Positions 17,752 to 26,597 of a stretch of 64,000 bases of DNA are shown piece by piece. Under the pieces are notes generated by a model. It worked only from the letters and a program-made list of their open reading frames with translations, ran no database searches and was not told the origin of the DNA. The stretch lies in NCBI RefSeq assembly GCF_000299355.1, contig NC_018664.1:434001-498000 (forward strand), written 5' to 3'. Position 1 is the first letter of the stretch. The number at the start of each line of letters is the position of its first letter. The translations under genes were made by a program, and so were the position numbers. This DNA comes from Gottschalkia acidurici 9a (lineage in GTDB: Bacteria; Bacillota; Clostridia; Tissierellales; Gottschalkiaceae).

Positions 17752-18582
17752 ATGTCAGAGTGTCAAACATGCCCATCAAGTAGTAGTTGTAGTGAACAAG
17801 ATAAAGAAAACTGCGGAAGCATGATAGTAAATAATCCACATAGCAAAATAGGAAAAATAATAGGAGTTATGAGTGGAAAAGGTGGAGTAGGTAAGTCTAC
17901 AGTATCAGTTCTTTTAGCTAAAGAATTAAAAAAACAAGGATATAAAGTAGGTGTATTGGACGCAGATATAACAGGACCTAGTATACCAAGACTTTTAGAT
18001 ATAAGTGAAGAAAGAGCTTACGGTAAAGAAGATGGAACATTAATTCCAGTTGAAACAAAAGAAGGCATAAAAGTAATGTCTTTAAATCTGTTAATTAAGG
18101 AAGAAAGTGACCCTGTAATATGGAGAGGACCTATGATCGGTGAAATAGTTAAACAATTCTATAAAGACGTAATATGGGAAGAACTTGACTATTTAGTTAT
18201 AGATATGCCACCTGGAACAGGAGATGTTGCACTTACGGCAATGCAGTCAATACCTATAGATGGAATAGTAATGGTTTCAATTCCACAAGACTTAGTTTCA
18301 ATGATAGTTGCTAAAGCAGTTAATATGACTAAGACTATGAAAATAGACGTAATAGGACTAATTCAAAACATGAGTTATATAATTTGTCCAGACTGTGATA
18401 AAAAGATAAGAATGTTTGAAAACGAAGATATAGATGCATTCTTAAAAGATATGAATTTAAAACTATTAGGTGAATTACCTATGACTAGAGAAGTAAATAA
18501 TATAAATAAAGAAAAATTAAGTGCAGATGTAGATGCTACTATAAAAGATATTACTAAACAAATAGTTTCTTCATTATCATAA
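17752..18582 (+). CDS. Mrp/NBP35-family Fe-S cluster carrier ATPase
   Basis: Scaffold or carrier ATPase for [4Fe-4S] clusters. Seen: an N-terminal Cys-rich segment (CQTCPSSSSCSEQDKENC) as in Nbp35-type proteins, P-loop MSGKGGVGKSTVS (about 37-49), DADITGPSIPRLL, VIDMPPGTGD and a C-terminal CPDC cluster-binding motif. 276 aa from the ATG preceded by AGGAG. Driven by its own promoter, the near-copy of the one upstream of the first operon, so the cluster is probably co-regulated. Confidence 0.9.
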   Translation: MSECQTCPSSSSCSEQDKENCGSMIVNNPHSKIGKIIGVMSGKGGVGKSTVSVLLAKELKKQGYKVGVLDADITGPSIPRLLDISEERAYGKEDGTLIPVETKEGIKVMSLNLLIKEESDPVIWRGPMIGEIVKQFYKDVIWEELDYLVIDMPPGTGDVALTAMQSIPIDGIVMVSIPQDLVSMIVAKAVNMTKTMKIDVIGLIQNMSYIICPDCDKKIRMFENEDIDAFLKDMNLKLLGELPMTREVNNINKEKLSADVDATIKDITKQIVSSLS

Positions 18583-18668
18583 TGAAAGAGATATATGTAA
18601 AGATTCTAGAAAATGATCATCACTCTTTGATATACTATATCTGTATATAGAGTAAGGGAGATGAAATA

Positions 18669-19106
18669 ATGGCTAGACCTAAAAAATGTAGAAGAGTAGA
18701 ATTTTTCCCAGAGAATACTAGCTTTATACCATTAGGAAAACCTAAGTGCAGTATAGAAAGCGTAACTTTAAAAATAGAAGAACTTGAGGCTATAAGACTT
18801 AAAGACATGGAAGGGCTAAATCAAGAAGAGTGTGCTAAAAGTATGGAAGTATCTAGACAGACATTTCAAAATATAATATATAATGCCCACAAAAAAATAG
18901 CTATAGCATTAACGGAAGGAAAAGCGATAGAAATAAGCGGAGGGCACTACACTACAGGAGATTGCAAGTTTAAATGTAAACACTGTGGAAAAACATATGA
19001 TATAAGCTACGAGCAAGACAGAGATTCATGTCCTTCGTGTGGATCTGAGGAAGTTCTTTGTAATAAAAACAATAAACAATGTCATAAATGGTGTGAAAGT
19101 ATATAA
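18669..19106 (+). CDS. DUF134 helix-turn-helix protein with zinc ribbon
   Basis: Probable DNA-binding regulator. Seen: the DUF134 opening MARPKKCRRV, a sigma-70-region-4-like helix-turn-helix (LNQEECAKSMEVSRQTFQNI, about 56-75), and a C-terminal four-Cys zinc ribbon (CKHCG...CPSCG). 145 aa. DUF134 genes commonly neighbour NifX-type genes, so it is the obvious candidate to bind the element repeated at 15150 and 17668 (inference). RBS AGGGAG. Followed by a terminator. Confidence 0.85.
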   Translation: MARPKKCRRVEFFPENTSFIPLGKPKCSIESVTLKIEELEAIRLKDMEGLNQEECAKSMEVSRQTFQNIIYNAHKKIAIALTEGKAIEISGGHYTTGDCKFKCKHCGKTYDISYEQDRDSCPSCGSEEVLCNKNNKQCHKWCESI

Positions 19107-19108
19107 AC

Positions 19109-19160
19109 TAAAACTTAGTATTTAGGCAGGTTAATAATTAGTCTAAATACTAAGTTTTAT
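19109..19160 (+). terminator. Rho-independent terminator
   Basis: AAAACTTAGTATTTAG / CTAAATACTAAGTTTT, a 16-base stem directly after the DUF134 gene. Confidence 0.9.
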
Positions 19161-19200
19161 TGCATATAAAACTTTAATACTTTGATAAGGGGATGATGAG

Positions 19201-19944
19201 TTGATTATTGATGAACTTATAAAAGTAGCTTTAGAAAGTTGCGGTAATAAAAAAGTAGCTGATTTACGCTTAGGGTTAGGCTATACAGGGGTTCTTTTAG
19301 ATGATAATAGCTGTGGATTAGCATATACTTTTAGAAGTGAGCTAGGTTCTTGTTGTAGCGTTTTCGGACAAGCTGGAAAAATGAAAGGAAGGTCTGCTGA
19401 GGAACTTATACTGTGGGGTAGAGATGAGAATTTAGCAAAGTCTACTATAGGAATAGCAACAATTAATGCAATTATTAATAGTAAGATTGATGTAATTGAG
19501 AAAAGTGGAATAGTAGACTTAATAGATGTAAAAGAAAATGAGAGATTCGGTATGGTAGGTAATTTTAAACCTATTTTGAAAGAGGTAAAAAAAAGGACAG
19601 AAAACATATACATATTTGAAAGACAGAAAACTGACAATCCTGAAATATATCCAGAGTCAGCAATGGATGAATATTTGACTAAATGCGATGTAGTTCTAAT
19701 AACAGCTACTAGTATTATAAATAAAACTATAGATGAAGTATTGAAAAAAACTAAAAATGCTAGAGAAGTATATATAGTGGGATCCTCTACACCCCTATGC
19801 CCAGAGGTATTTAAAAAATATGGTGTAAGTGTTTTAGCTGGAGCAATAGTAAGAAAACCTCTTGAGCTACTAGATATAATAAGTCAAGGTGGAGGAACAA
19901 GGGCAATGAAAGGTGCTATAGATCAGGTAAACTTAAAAATTTAG
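19201..19944 (+). CDS. DUF364/DUF4213 Rossmann-like protein, putative heavy-metal chelation family
   Basis: 247 aa with an N-terminal DUF4213 region (LRLGLGYTGVLLDD...YTFRSELGSCC) and a Rossmann-like DUF364 C-terminal part containing VGNFKPIL, CDVVLITATSIINKTIDEVL and GSSTPLCPEVFKKYGVSVLAGA. Members are described as putative heavy-metal chelators; no reaction is established. Starts with TTG, preceded by AAGGGGATGATG. An in-frame A8 run near 19587 is intact. Its place beside the metal-cluster operon suggests a metal-cofactor role (inference). Confidence 0.78.
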   Translation: MIIDELIKVALESCGNKKVADLRLGLGYTGVLLDDNSCGLAYTFRSELGSCCSVFGQAGKMKGRSAEELILWGRDENLAKSTIGIATINAIINSKIDVIEKSGIVDLIDVKENERFGMVGNFKPILKEVKKRTENIYIFERQKTDNPEIYPESAMDEYLTKCDVVLITATSIINKTIDEVLKKTKNAREVYIVGSSTPLCPEVFKKYGVSVLAGAIVRKPLELLDIISQGGGTRAMKGAIDQVNLKI

Positions 19945-19970
19945 GATTAAATATTTGTAATCATTGAAAG

Positions 19971-20010
19971 AACTCTTAAGGAAAGTTAATACTGTTATTA
20001 AGAGTTTTTT
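19971..20010 (+). terminator. Rho-independent terminator
   Basis: AACTCTTAA / TTAAGAGTT stem followed by TTTTT, 27 bases after the DUF364 gene. Confidence 0.85.
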
Positions 20011-20140
20011 AGTTTCAGTAAAATGAATATTTTGTAGTAGATCATTGATTGCTTAAAAGATATAAGGTATTATTTGGTTATAAAGAAGGATTTAAAACTA
20101 AAATTATTTATATTTTATCTAGGAGAAAAAAGGTGAGAAT

Positions 20141-20899
20141 ATGAACATTATTACTGTAGATAGTGAAAACCTTGAGAAAGAGCATATATGCTGTGCTATA
20201 GCTGATAAAAAAGGAGAGTGTCAAGTAGCTTCTAAGAAGGCCTGGTTGAAAGAAAGATTTAAAGATGGACTTACTTTTAAGAAAGCAGATGTTAGAGGAA
20301 AAGTTTTTATTGAGTATATTCCTGCTGAAAATGCATGGTGTCCAATTGTTGCTGATGGATATATGTTTATTAATTGCTTATGGGTGTCAGGGAAATATAA
20401 AGGACAGGGAATCTCTACTAAGTTGTTAAATGAGTGTATTATTGATAGTAAAAGTAAGGGTAAAAAAGGATTAGTTATTTTGTCTTCAAAGAAAAAAATC
20501 CCTTATATATCAGATCCTAAGTTTTTAAGTTATAAAGGATTTATAGTAGCTGATAATGCAGAACCTTACTATCAACTTATGTATCTTCCATTTGAAGAAA
20601 ATGAAGAAAAACCTTATTTTAAATCTTGTGCAAAAGCAGGAAAAATAGAAGAAAAAGGATTCGTGCTTTACTACAGTAATCAATGTCCTTTTACTGCTAA
20701 GTATGTTCCATTGATTGAAGAAATAGCTAAGGATAAGAAAATTGAATTTAAAGTTATAAAATATGAGACAACAGAACAAGCACAAAATGCGCCAGCTCCA
20801 TTTACTACATATAGTTTATTTTATAATGGTGAGTTTATAACAAATGATATTTTAAGTGATAAAAAGTTTGAAAAGATACTTGAAGAAAAGGGATTGTAG
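20141..20899 (+). CDS. GNAT N-acetyltransferase with YoaP-like C-terminal domain
   Basis: Two-domain protein: a GNAT acetyltransferase (about 20-150; acetyl-CoA loop VSGKYKGQGISTKLLNECI) and a YoaP-type thioredoxin-like C-terminal domain (about 165-250; YYSNQCPFTAKYVPLIEEIA). Similar architecture is annotated in Bacillus YoaP. Substrate unknown. RBS region AGGAGAAAAAAGGTGAG. Monocistronic. Confidence 0.82.
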   Translation: MNIITVDSENLEKEHICCAIADKKGECQVASKKAWLKERFKDGLTFKKADVRGKVFIEYIPAENAWCPIVADGYMFINCLWVSGKYKGQGISTKLLNECIIDSKSKGKKGLVILSSKKKIPYISDPKFLSYKGFIVADNAEPYYQLMYLPFEENEEKPYFKSCAKAGKIEEKGFVLYYSNQCPFTAKYVPLIEEIAKDKKIEFKVIKYETTEQAQNAPAPFTTYSLFYNGEFITNDILSDKKFEKILEEKGL

Positions 20900-21058
20900 T
20901 TATAGTGCAGAATCCAAAGTAAAGTTAAAATCTTTGATAAGATACTATATAGACAATATCAGAGGCTTAGGCATGTTTCTTTTACGATGAAGAATGTAAA
21001 AAAATTTAATTATTATGGAAGTAATTTATTAAGGGATAAGAATAGAGGTGGTCACTAA

Positions 21059-21499
21059 ATGAATAAAGGTGAATTTGAAGAGTTTCTATATCAACAAATA
21101 CCAATAACAAAAGAAATGGGATTTAATATTTTAGAATTTACACAATCAAAAGTAAGGATATCAGCAAGGCTAGAACCAAATATTAATCATAAATCAACAG
21201 CATTTGGGGGAAGTATAAATAGCTTAATGACTGTATGTGGATGGGCATTAGTGTTTAAAAATATTAAAGAAATAGATCCATATGCACATATAGTTATTCA
21301 AAAAAGCAATATAAATTATGTTCAACCTATTAGAGAGGACTTTGTTGCAGAGTGCAGTTTAACCGATGAAGAGAGCAAAAGAAAATTTTTAAATATGTAT
21401 GAAAGACATAAAAAAAGTAGAATAAATATTAATGTTTATTGCTACAAACAAGAAACCCTATTAGCGGAGTATGAAGGACAGTACGTTGTATTTAGATAA
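21059..21499 (+). CDS. YiiD C-terminal-domain thioesterase (hot-dog fold)
   Basis: 146 aa hot-dog-fold protein matching the thioesterase domain found at the C-terminus of YiiD: IPITKEMGFNILEF, NHKSTAFGGSINSLMTVCGWALVF, VIQKSNINYVQPI. Predicted to hydrolyse an acyl-CoA or acyl-ACP thioester; substrate unknown. RBS AGAGGTGG. Stands alone, with a strong convergent terminator downstream. Confidence 0.8.
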   Translation: MNKGEFEEFLYQQIPITKEMGFNILEFTQSKVRISARLEPNINHKSTAFGGSINSLMTVCGWALVFKNIKEIDPYAHIVIQKSNINYVQPIREDFVAECSLTDEESKRKFLNMYERHKKSRININVYCYKQETLLAEYEGQYVVFR

Positions 21500-21569
21500 A
21501 AGATAATGATTGCCTTATTATACTAACATCACAATAATTCTTAAAATATATTTTCATTTAGTATATAGA

Positions 21570-21621
21570 GTTGAAATGATAAATCAAAATTACTTGATTT
21601 ATTATTTCAACCCTTTTTTTA
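21570..21621. terminator. Bidirectional terminator
   Basis: GTTGAAATGATAAATCAA / TTGATTTATTATTTCAAC near-perfect stem followed by a seven-T run, between converging genes. Confidence 0.9.
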
Positions 21622-21671
21622 TTCCATTCATTATTGTTTTCCTATAATAAAAATCATTTATATGCTAAACA

Positions 21672-22568
21672 CTAATCACATTTTTTACGATACTCTGTAG
21701 GAGTATAACCAGTAAATCTCTTAAATATTTTTGTAAAATAGCTTGCATCATTAAATCCCACTAAGCTCATAACTTCAGATAAAGATTTACTGGTAGTCTT
21801 AAGAATATTAGATGCTTCTATAACTCTATATTGCATTAGATATTCAAATGGTGACATTCTTAGGTACTTTTTAAAACATCTACAGCACTCTGACTTACTA
21901 ATATGAACTGATGTGGCTATGTCTTCAAGAGTAACTTTGTTTGAGAAATTATTATGAATATATTCAAGCATTGTTTTAATCCGTTCTCCATCAAGCTTAT
22001 TATGTGGTGTAGACTTTGAATTTAAGTTTGGAACTAATTTGGAAGCTAGAGTTAGCCACAAACTACACAGAGAGTTCTTTATTGAAAGTTCATATGCAAA
22101 TTCTTTTTTTTCATATAAGTCGTAAATCTCAAATAGTTTCATAACTATATCTTTATGCCAGTCGATACTATTATCGAAAATCATAAAATCAAGACTATCG
22201 TTACTTATAATAGGATATACATACTTTTTATCTATAACAGACAAATTGTGTCCACTTATCAAAACTGGATCAAATACTATATCAATTACTATACTATCCT
22301 GAGTTATAGGTTTTACTTGATGAAGTACATTTGAATTAATAAATATGCCACTTCCTTCTGGTAAGGTAAAAGATCTATCAAAAAATGATAGTTCAACGAC
22401 ACCTCTCTTTACAAATGCAAACTGTACCTCTTTATGCCAATGCCAACGAATAAAACCTATATCATATTTATATGGCTCGTCAAAAAAAACTTCTAAGGGG
22501 AATTCGAAAGAACCATATTCTATTTCTGATTGTAAATTACTATCAACATCCAAATTATTCAAGCGCAT
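21672..22568 (-). CDS. AraC-family regulator with N-terminal cupin
   Basis: Transcription factor with a cupin effector domain (about 20-150; FIRWHWHKEVQFAFVKRG, INSNVLHQVKP) and C-terminal double HTH (about 195-298; DIATSVHISKSECCRCFKKYL, LVGFNDASYFTKIFKRFTGYTPTEYRK). Divergent from the cyclase/dihydropyrimidinase operon with about 125 bases between starts, so it probably controls that operon. The start was placed at ATG, eight bases after GAGG; a GTG nine bases upstream abuts the RBS. Confidence 0.88.
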   Translation of the reverse strand: MRLNNLDVDSNLQSEIEYGSFEFPLEVFFDEPYKYDIGFIRWHWHKEVQFAFVKRGVVELSFFDRSFTLPEGSGIFINSNVLHQVKPITQDSIVIDIVFDPVLISGHNLSVIDKKYVYPIISNDSLDFMIFDNSIDWHKDIVMKLFEIYDLYEKKEFAYELSIKNSLCSLWLTLASKLVPNLNSKSTPHNKLDGERIKTMLEYIHNNFSNKVTLEDIATSVHISKSECCRCFKKYLRMSPFEYLMQYRVIEASNILKTTSKSLSEVMSLVGFNDASYFTKIFKRFTGYTPTEYRKKCD

Positions 22569-22694
22569 ACTAAGCACCTCGCTAATATAGTTTTATTTTA
22601 GGGTAATATACTTATGGTTTTCAACTAGTTTATAATAATATAATTATAACAGATAGATAAGTTAAAAATACATTAGAAAGGAGAGAAAATTATT

Positions 22695-23387
22695 ATGGGC
22701 TTACGTATGGTTGATTTAACGCAAGATATTTATGAAGGTATGCCTCTATATGGAATACATCAAAAAACATTTATAATGACGAATCAAACTCATGAACAAA
22801 GTAAAGCTGCTACAGGAAGTGATTTAGGATTTTATGCTAGAAATCTTCTCATAAGCGAGCATTGTGGAACTCATAGTGATGCTGTACTTGAATTCAAGCC
22901 AGGTGGTATGGATATAGTGGAAATGCCTATGGAATGTTTCTATGGTAGCGCAATATGTGTAGACTTAACTCACAAAAGATATCCTGAATATATAGAGGTT
23001 AAAGATTTAAAGGAAGCTATTGCTAAGTCTGGGCAAGAGTTAAGAAAAGGTGACATATTCCTTATGTACACTGGACTATATGACAGAGAATATCCAGGTG
23101 CAGGATATAGAAATCATTATACAGGTTTAACATATGAAGCTGCTAAATGGTTAGCAGAAAACGGAGTAGTAAATATAGGAGTTGATTCTCCAGCTATAGA
23201 CCAAACTCCAGATGACTTAACTTTTGCAGGACATAAAGTTTGTGGAGAATATGGTATTACCAATACGGAAAACCTTTGCAATTTAGATCAACTTGTAAAT
23301 AAGAGATTTTTATACTTTGGTCTTCCATTAAAAATACCTGGAGGAACTGCTTCACCTATTCGTGCAGTAGCACTACTGGAGGAATAG
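22695..23387 (+). CDS. Cyclase family protein (kynurenine formamidase-like)
   Basis: Metal-dependent hydrolase of the putative-cyclase family. Seen: the family motif SEHCGTHSDAVLEF (HxGTHxD type), GDIFLMYTGLYDREYPG, NIGVDSPAID and C-terminal PLKIPGGTASPIRAVALL. 230 aa, normal length. Family members open formamide or cyclic-amide bonds. Its partner downstream is a dihydropyrimidinase-like hydrolase, so the pair may degrade a cyclic ureide or similar N-heterocycle in two steps (inference). RBS AAAGGAGAG. Confidence 0.83.
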   Translation: MGLRMVDLTQDIYEGMPLYGIHQKTFIMTNQTHEQSKAATGSDLGFYARNLLISEHCGTHSDAVLEFKPGGMDIVEMPMECFYGSAICVDLTHKRYPEYIEVKDLKEAIAKSGQELRKGDIFLMYTGLYDREYPGAGYRNHYTGLTYEAAKWLAENGVVNIGVDSPAIDQTPDDLTFAGHKVCGEYGITNTENLCNLDQLVNKRFLYFGLPLKIPGGTASPIRAVALLEE

Positions 23388-23454
23388 TAAAATATTTAAA
23401 ACTAAGCTCTAGGAAGAATAAAAGTTATACTTTAAATTATTAGGAGGAATTAAA

Positions 23455-25122
23455 ATGAGTTATGATGTAATAATTAAAAATGCTAGAATACCGCAAGGAG
23501 ATAATACTGTACTAACTAATATCTTAGTTAAGGATGAGAAAATAGCAGGTTTTATCAACTGTATTGACGGAATAGAAGCAAAAAATATAATAGATGCAGA
23601 AGGAAATTTAACAGCTCCAGGATTTATAGATTCACACACTCACTATATGTATCAAGGATTTCCTCACAGAGAAAACTTCTTAACAGGGTCAGCAGCATCT
23701 GCAAGAGGAGGAATAACAACAGTTGTAGATATGCCATGTTGTTCAGTTCCATCAGCAAGAAGTGTTGATCAATTAAAACTAAAAATAGATGTTTGTGCTC
23801 CACAAGCTGTAATAGACTATGCTATGTGGGGAGGAGTAACTGGAGAAGATGTTAGAGAAGGTTGGCTTCACAATGTTAAAGAACAAGCTGATTACGGAGT
23901 AGTTGGTTTTAAAGTTTATATGACTCCATCAGTGCCAACTTATCCAAGAGTTACTGATCCAGAAATGCTTGAAATTTTTAAGGCTGTTGCAAAAACAGGA
24001 CTTCCAGTAGGAGTTCATGCTGAGAACTTTGCTATATGTGATTATTACGTTAAGAAGTTTCAAGAAGAAGGAAGAATGGATGCTCCAGCTTGGTCAGAAG
24101 CAAGAAATGAGTTAGCAGAAAAGGTTGCTATAGAATTAGGAATAAGTTTTGCTGAAGCTACAGGAGCAAGATACCATGTAGTTCATATGAGCACAGGAAT
24201 TGGTGCAAAACTAGTAGCAGATGCTAAGAGAAGAGGAATTAATGTAACTGCAGAGTCTTGTCCTCACTATTTAACACTTAATTATCAAGATACTTTAACT
24301 AAGTTTGGTTCATTTGCTAAAGTTGCTCCTCCACTAAGAACTTCAGCGGATATTGAAGAACAATGGGAAGGATTAAGAGATGGAAGTATAGACTTTATGG
24401 CTACTGACCATGCTCCTTACGAGATAGAATCAGAGAAAAAGAAAGAAGGAATGAATATTTGGACTGCGTTCCCAGGATTCCCTGGAACAGAAACTATGGC
24501 TCCAATAATAATATCAGAAGGATTAAATAAGGGTAGATTATCACTTAGTAGAACTATAGAAGTGTTATCAACAAGTGCTGCAAAACAATATGGACTATAC
24601 CCTAAAAAAGGTGCATTAGAAATAGGTTCGGATGCTGACTTTGCTATAGTTGACCTTGATAAAGAATGGGTAATAGATTCAAAAGAAAACCAAGCTTCAA
24701 TGTGCGGATATACTCCACTTGAAGGAATGAAATTAAAAGGTAGAATAGTTAAAACAATAGTTCGTGGAAATATAGTATTTGATGATACACAAGAAGGTGT
24801 ATTACCATCATTAACTGATGAAGAAATGAAAACAATAGTTCATAACTATCCAGCAGGAGTTGAAGAAGATTATGCAGACATATTCGAACAATTCCCTAAC
24901 TTACACTCAGCTGAATACGATAGAAGCTATAGAAAAGAGCACCCTGAAAAAATAGATGAAGATGTAAGAAGAATAAAAGGAATAATGGTTAAGCCTGGAT
25001 TCGGACAATTAGTAAAAAGACAAAGTATTCAGGAGTTACCAAAAACACTAACTTATGATGTTAAAGCTCCTACAGGAATAAATAGAAGAGAAAGAGAGTC
25101 TCTACCAGAGTTTAATAAGTAA
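23455..25122 (+). CDS. Dihydropyrimidinase/allantoinase-like amidohydrolase with C-terminal extension
   Basis: Cyclic-amide hydrolase of the amidohydrolase superfamily. Seen: metal motif GFIDSHTHYM, the carboxylated-lysine region GFKVYMTPS, VHAENF, VVHMSTG, and the final metal Asp in DFMATDHAPYE. The catalytic domain ends near residue 450 (MKLKGRIVKTIVRGNIVF). About 105 residues follow (EEMKTIVHNYPAGVEEDY..., VRRIKGIMVKPGFGQLV), an unusual tail for allantoinase or dihydropyrimidinase. RBS TAGGAGG. Divergent AraC regulator and upstream cyclase gene define the unit. Confidence 0.85.
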   Translation: MSYDVIIKNARIPQGDNTVLTNILVKDEKIAGFINCIDGIEAKNIIDAEGNLTAPGFIDSHTHYMYQGFPHRENFLTGSAASARGGITTVVDMPCCSVPSARSVDQLKLKIDVCAPQAVIDYAMWGGVTGEDVREGWLHNVKEQADYGVVGFKVYMTPSVPTYPRVTDPEMLEIFKAVAKTGLPVGVHAENFAICDYYVKKFQEEGRMDAPAWSEARNELAEKVAIELGISFAEATGARYHVVHMSTGIGAKLVADAKRRGINVTAESCPHYLTLNYQDTLTKFGSFAKVAPPLRTSADIEEQWEGLRDGSIDFMATDHAPYEIESEKKKEGMNIWTAFPGFPGTETMAPIIISEGLNKGRLSLSRTIEVLSTSAAKQYGLYPKKGALEIGSDADFAIVDLDKEWVIDSKENQASMCGYTPLEGMKLKGRIVKTIVRGNIVFDDTQEGVLPSLTDEEMKTIVHNYPAGVEEDYADIFEQFPNLHSAEYDRSYRKEHPEKIDEDVRRIKGIMVKPGFGQLVKRQSIQELPKTLTYDVKAPTGINRRERESLPEFNK

Positions 25123-25220
25123 TTTTAAATAATAAAAAGCCTTGAGGAAAATAAATTTTTAAATAAATTCTATATAACAGTCAAAATTACCAAATTATGA
25201 TAAAGTATAATTAAGAAGCC

Positions 25221-25258
25221 AGAATAGAGGATAAGTATATATCCTCTATTCTTTATTT
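25221..25258 (+). terminator. Rho-independent terminator
   Basis: AGAATAGAGGATA / TATCCTCTATTCT stem followed by TTATTTTA, about 100 bases after the amidohydrolase. Confidence 0.85.
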
Positions 25259-25293
25259 TATAATCATTTAAAATATAGAAAGGAGATAGTATA

Positions 25294-25851
25294 TTGGACA
25301 TATTAGAATGCATTAATGGTAGAAGGAGTGTTAGAAAATATACAGATAAACTAATACCTGAGGAAACTTTAACTAATATTATAGAACTTGGTACAAAGTC
25401 TGCTACTGGTTCTGGAATGGAACCATGGGGATTTGTGATAATTCAAGATAAAAATGAAATCGACTCTTTATCTGAAATGACGAAAAAATATTTATTAGAT
25501 AATTTTGAAGAATATCCATATTTACATCAGTATAAAAGTTGGCTAGAAAATCCTAAATACAGTGTTTTTAATCATTCAAATACGTTATTAATTATTTATG
25601 GAAATACAGAATCACACTGGTATGTTTATGACTGTAGTATGGCAGCAGGGAATATCATGTTAGCTGCTCATAATATGGGGATTGGAACTTGTTGGATTGG
25701 TTTTGCGGAACATACTTTAAATACTAAAGAATTTAAAGCAAAATATGGGGTACCAGAACAATATGAATTAGTTTGTCCTATGAGCATGGGGTATATGGAA
25801 AATAAACTAACACCATCTAAAAGAAAAAAGCCAATAGTGTTTAATAAATAG
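25294..25851 (+). CDS. Nitroreductase family protein
   Basis: FMN-dependent oxidoreductase. Seen: N-terminal INGRRSVRKYTDKLIPEETL, SATGSGMEPWGFVIIQD, DCSMAAGNIMLAAHNMGIGTCWIGFAE and PMSMGYMENK. 185 aa is typical of small NfnB-like nitroreductases. Starts with TTG, six bases after AAAGGAGAT. Monocistronic. Substrates are usually nitro compounds or quinones. Confidence 0.86.
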   Translation: MDILECINGRRSVRKYTDKLIPEETLTNIIELGTKSATGSGMEPWGFVIIQDKNEIDSLSEMTKKYLLDNFEEYPYLHQYKSWLENPKYSVFNHSNTLLIIYGNTESHWYVYDCSMAAGNIMLAAHNMGIGTCWIGFAEHTLNTKEFKAKYGVPEQYELVCPMSMGYMENKLTPSKRKKPIVFNK

Positions 25852-26002
25852 TACTTAAAAGTATCTAAAATTATTGAAGTTTAGATACTTAAACTATTAT
25901 AACTTTTAATGTAAAACTACATTGGGAATTTAAGCCACGAATATTAAGCGTAAAGGCAAATCGAAGCTTCATTAAAAAATTATAAGTCAAAGGGGTAGTT
26001 TT

Positions 26003-26257
26003 ATGATTATGATTTGGAATAGAAAAGAAGTTTTTGTTGGACATTCATTGCAGAGCTTTAATGAGGTATGTCAGATTCTTAATGCAAATCAAATTAAGTA
26101 TGAATACAAGATAGTTAATAATAGCAATCCATATGTGTTTGGATCAGGAAGGGGAAGAAGGGGTACATTTGGGGAAAACATGAGTTATTCAAACTTATAC
26201 TATATCTATGTTCATAAGAATGACTATGACCATGCCCTTGCAATACTACATCAATAA
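26003..26257 (+). CDS. Small hypothetical protein, DUF2007-like
   Basis: 84 aa; N-terminal MIWNRKEVFVGHSLQSFNEVCQILNANQIKYEYKI and C-terminal YYIYVHKNDYDHALAILH resemble the signal-transducing DUF2007 fold, with a Gly/Arg-rich central loop. AGGGGT precedes the first ATG; a second ATG two codons later is also possible. No function can be assigned. Confidence 0.65.
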   Translation: MIMIWNRKEVFVGHSLQSFNEVCQILNANQIKYEYKIVNNSNPYVFGSGRGRRGTFGENMSYSNLYYIYVHKNDYDHALAILHQ

Positions 26258-26348
26258 CTGGTATAGATATGAATTATATAATGCATTTATCGTAAAAATC
26301 AATATAATTGTTAGATGTGTAAAATTAGAATTTATCCATAAAAGTAGA

Positions 26349-26382
26349 TAAAAGAGCTATCATTAATGATGGCTCTTTTTAA
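26349..26382 (+). terminator. Rho-independent terminator
   Basis: AAAGAGCTATCAT / ATGATGGCTCTTT hairpin followed by TTAAC, between the small hypothetical gene and the next promoter. Confidence 0.75.
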
Positions 26383-26405
26383 CTTTATTAAACATAAAAT
26401 ACATA

Positions 26406-26448
26406 TTGACTTTAATAAAGTTAAATGTTATATTTAATTTTATTAAAG
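26406..26448 (+). promoter_or_regulatory. Promoter overlapped by a 17-base palindromic operator
   Basis: TTGACT (26406-26411), 17-base spacer, TATATT (26429-26434). Arms 26410-26426 and 26432-26448 form a 17-base inverted repeat with one mismatch covering the spacer and -10, so a dimeric repressor probably binds here. Confidence 0.7.
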
Positions 26449-26597
26449 ATAATGTTTAACTAATATATTGTATTAGTTTATTTAATAACTAAAGTTTTAA
26501 GTGACGGTAGGCAAATAGCAACATTTTATATGAAGTACTTATTCAAAAATCTACAATGCTATAAAGCTAATATAGAGTAGTATAAGGAGAGTTTAAG

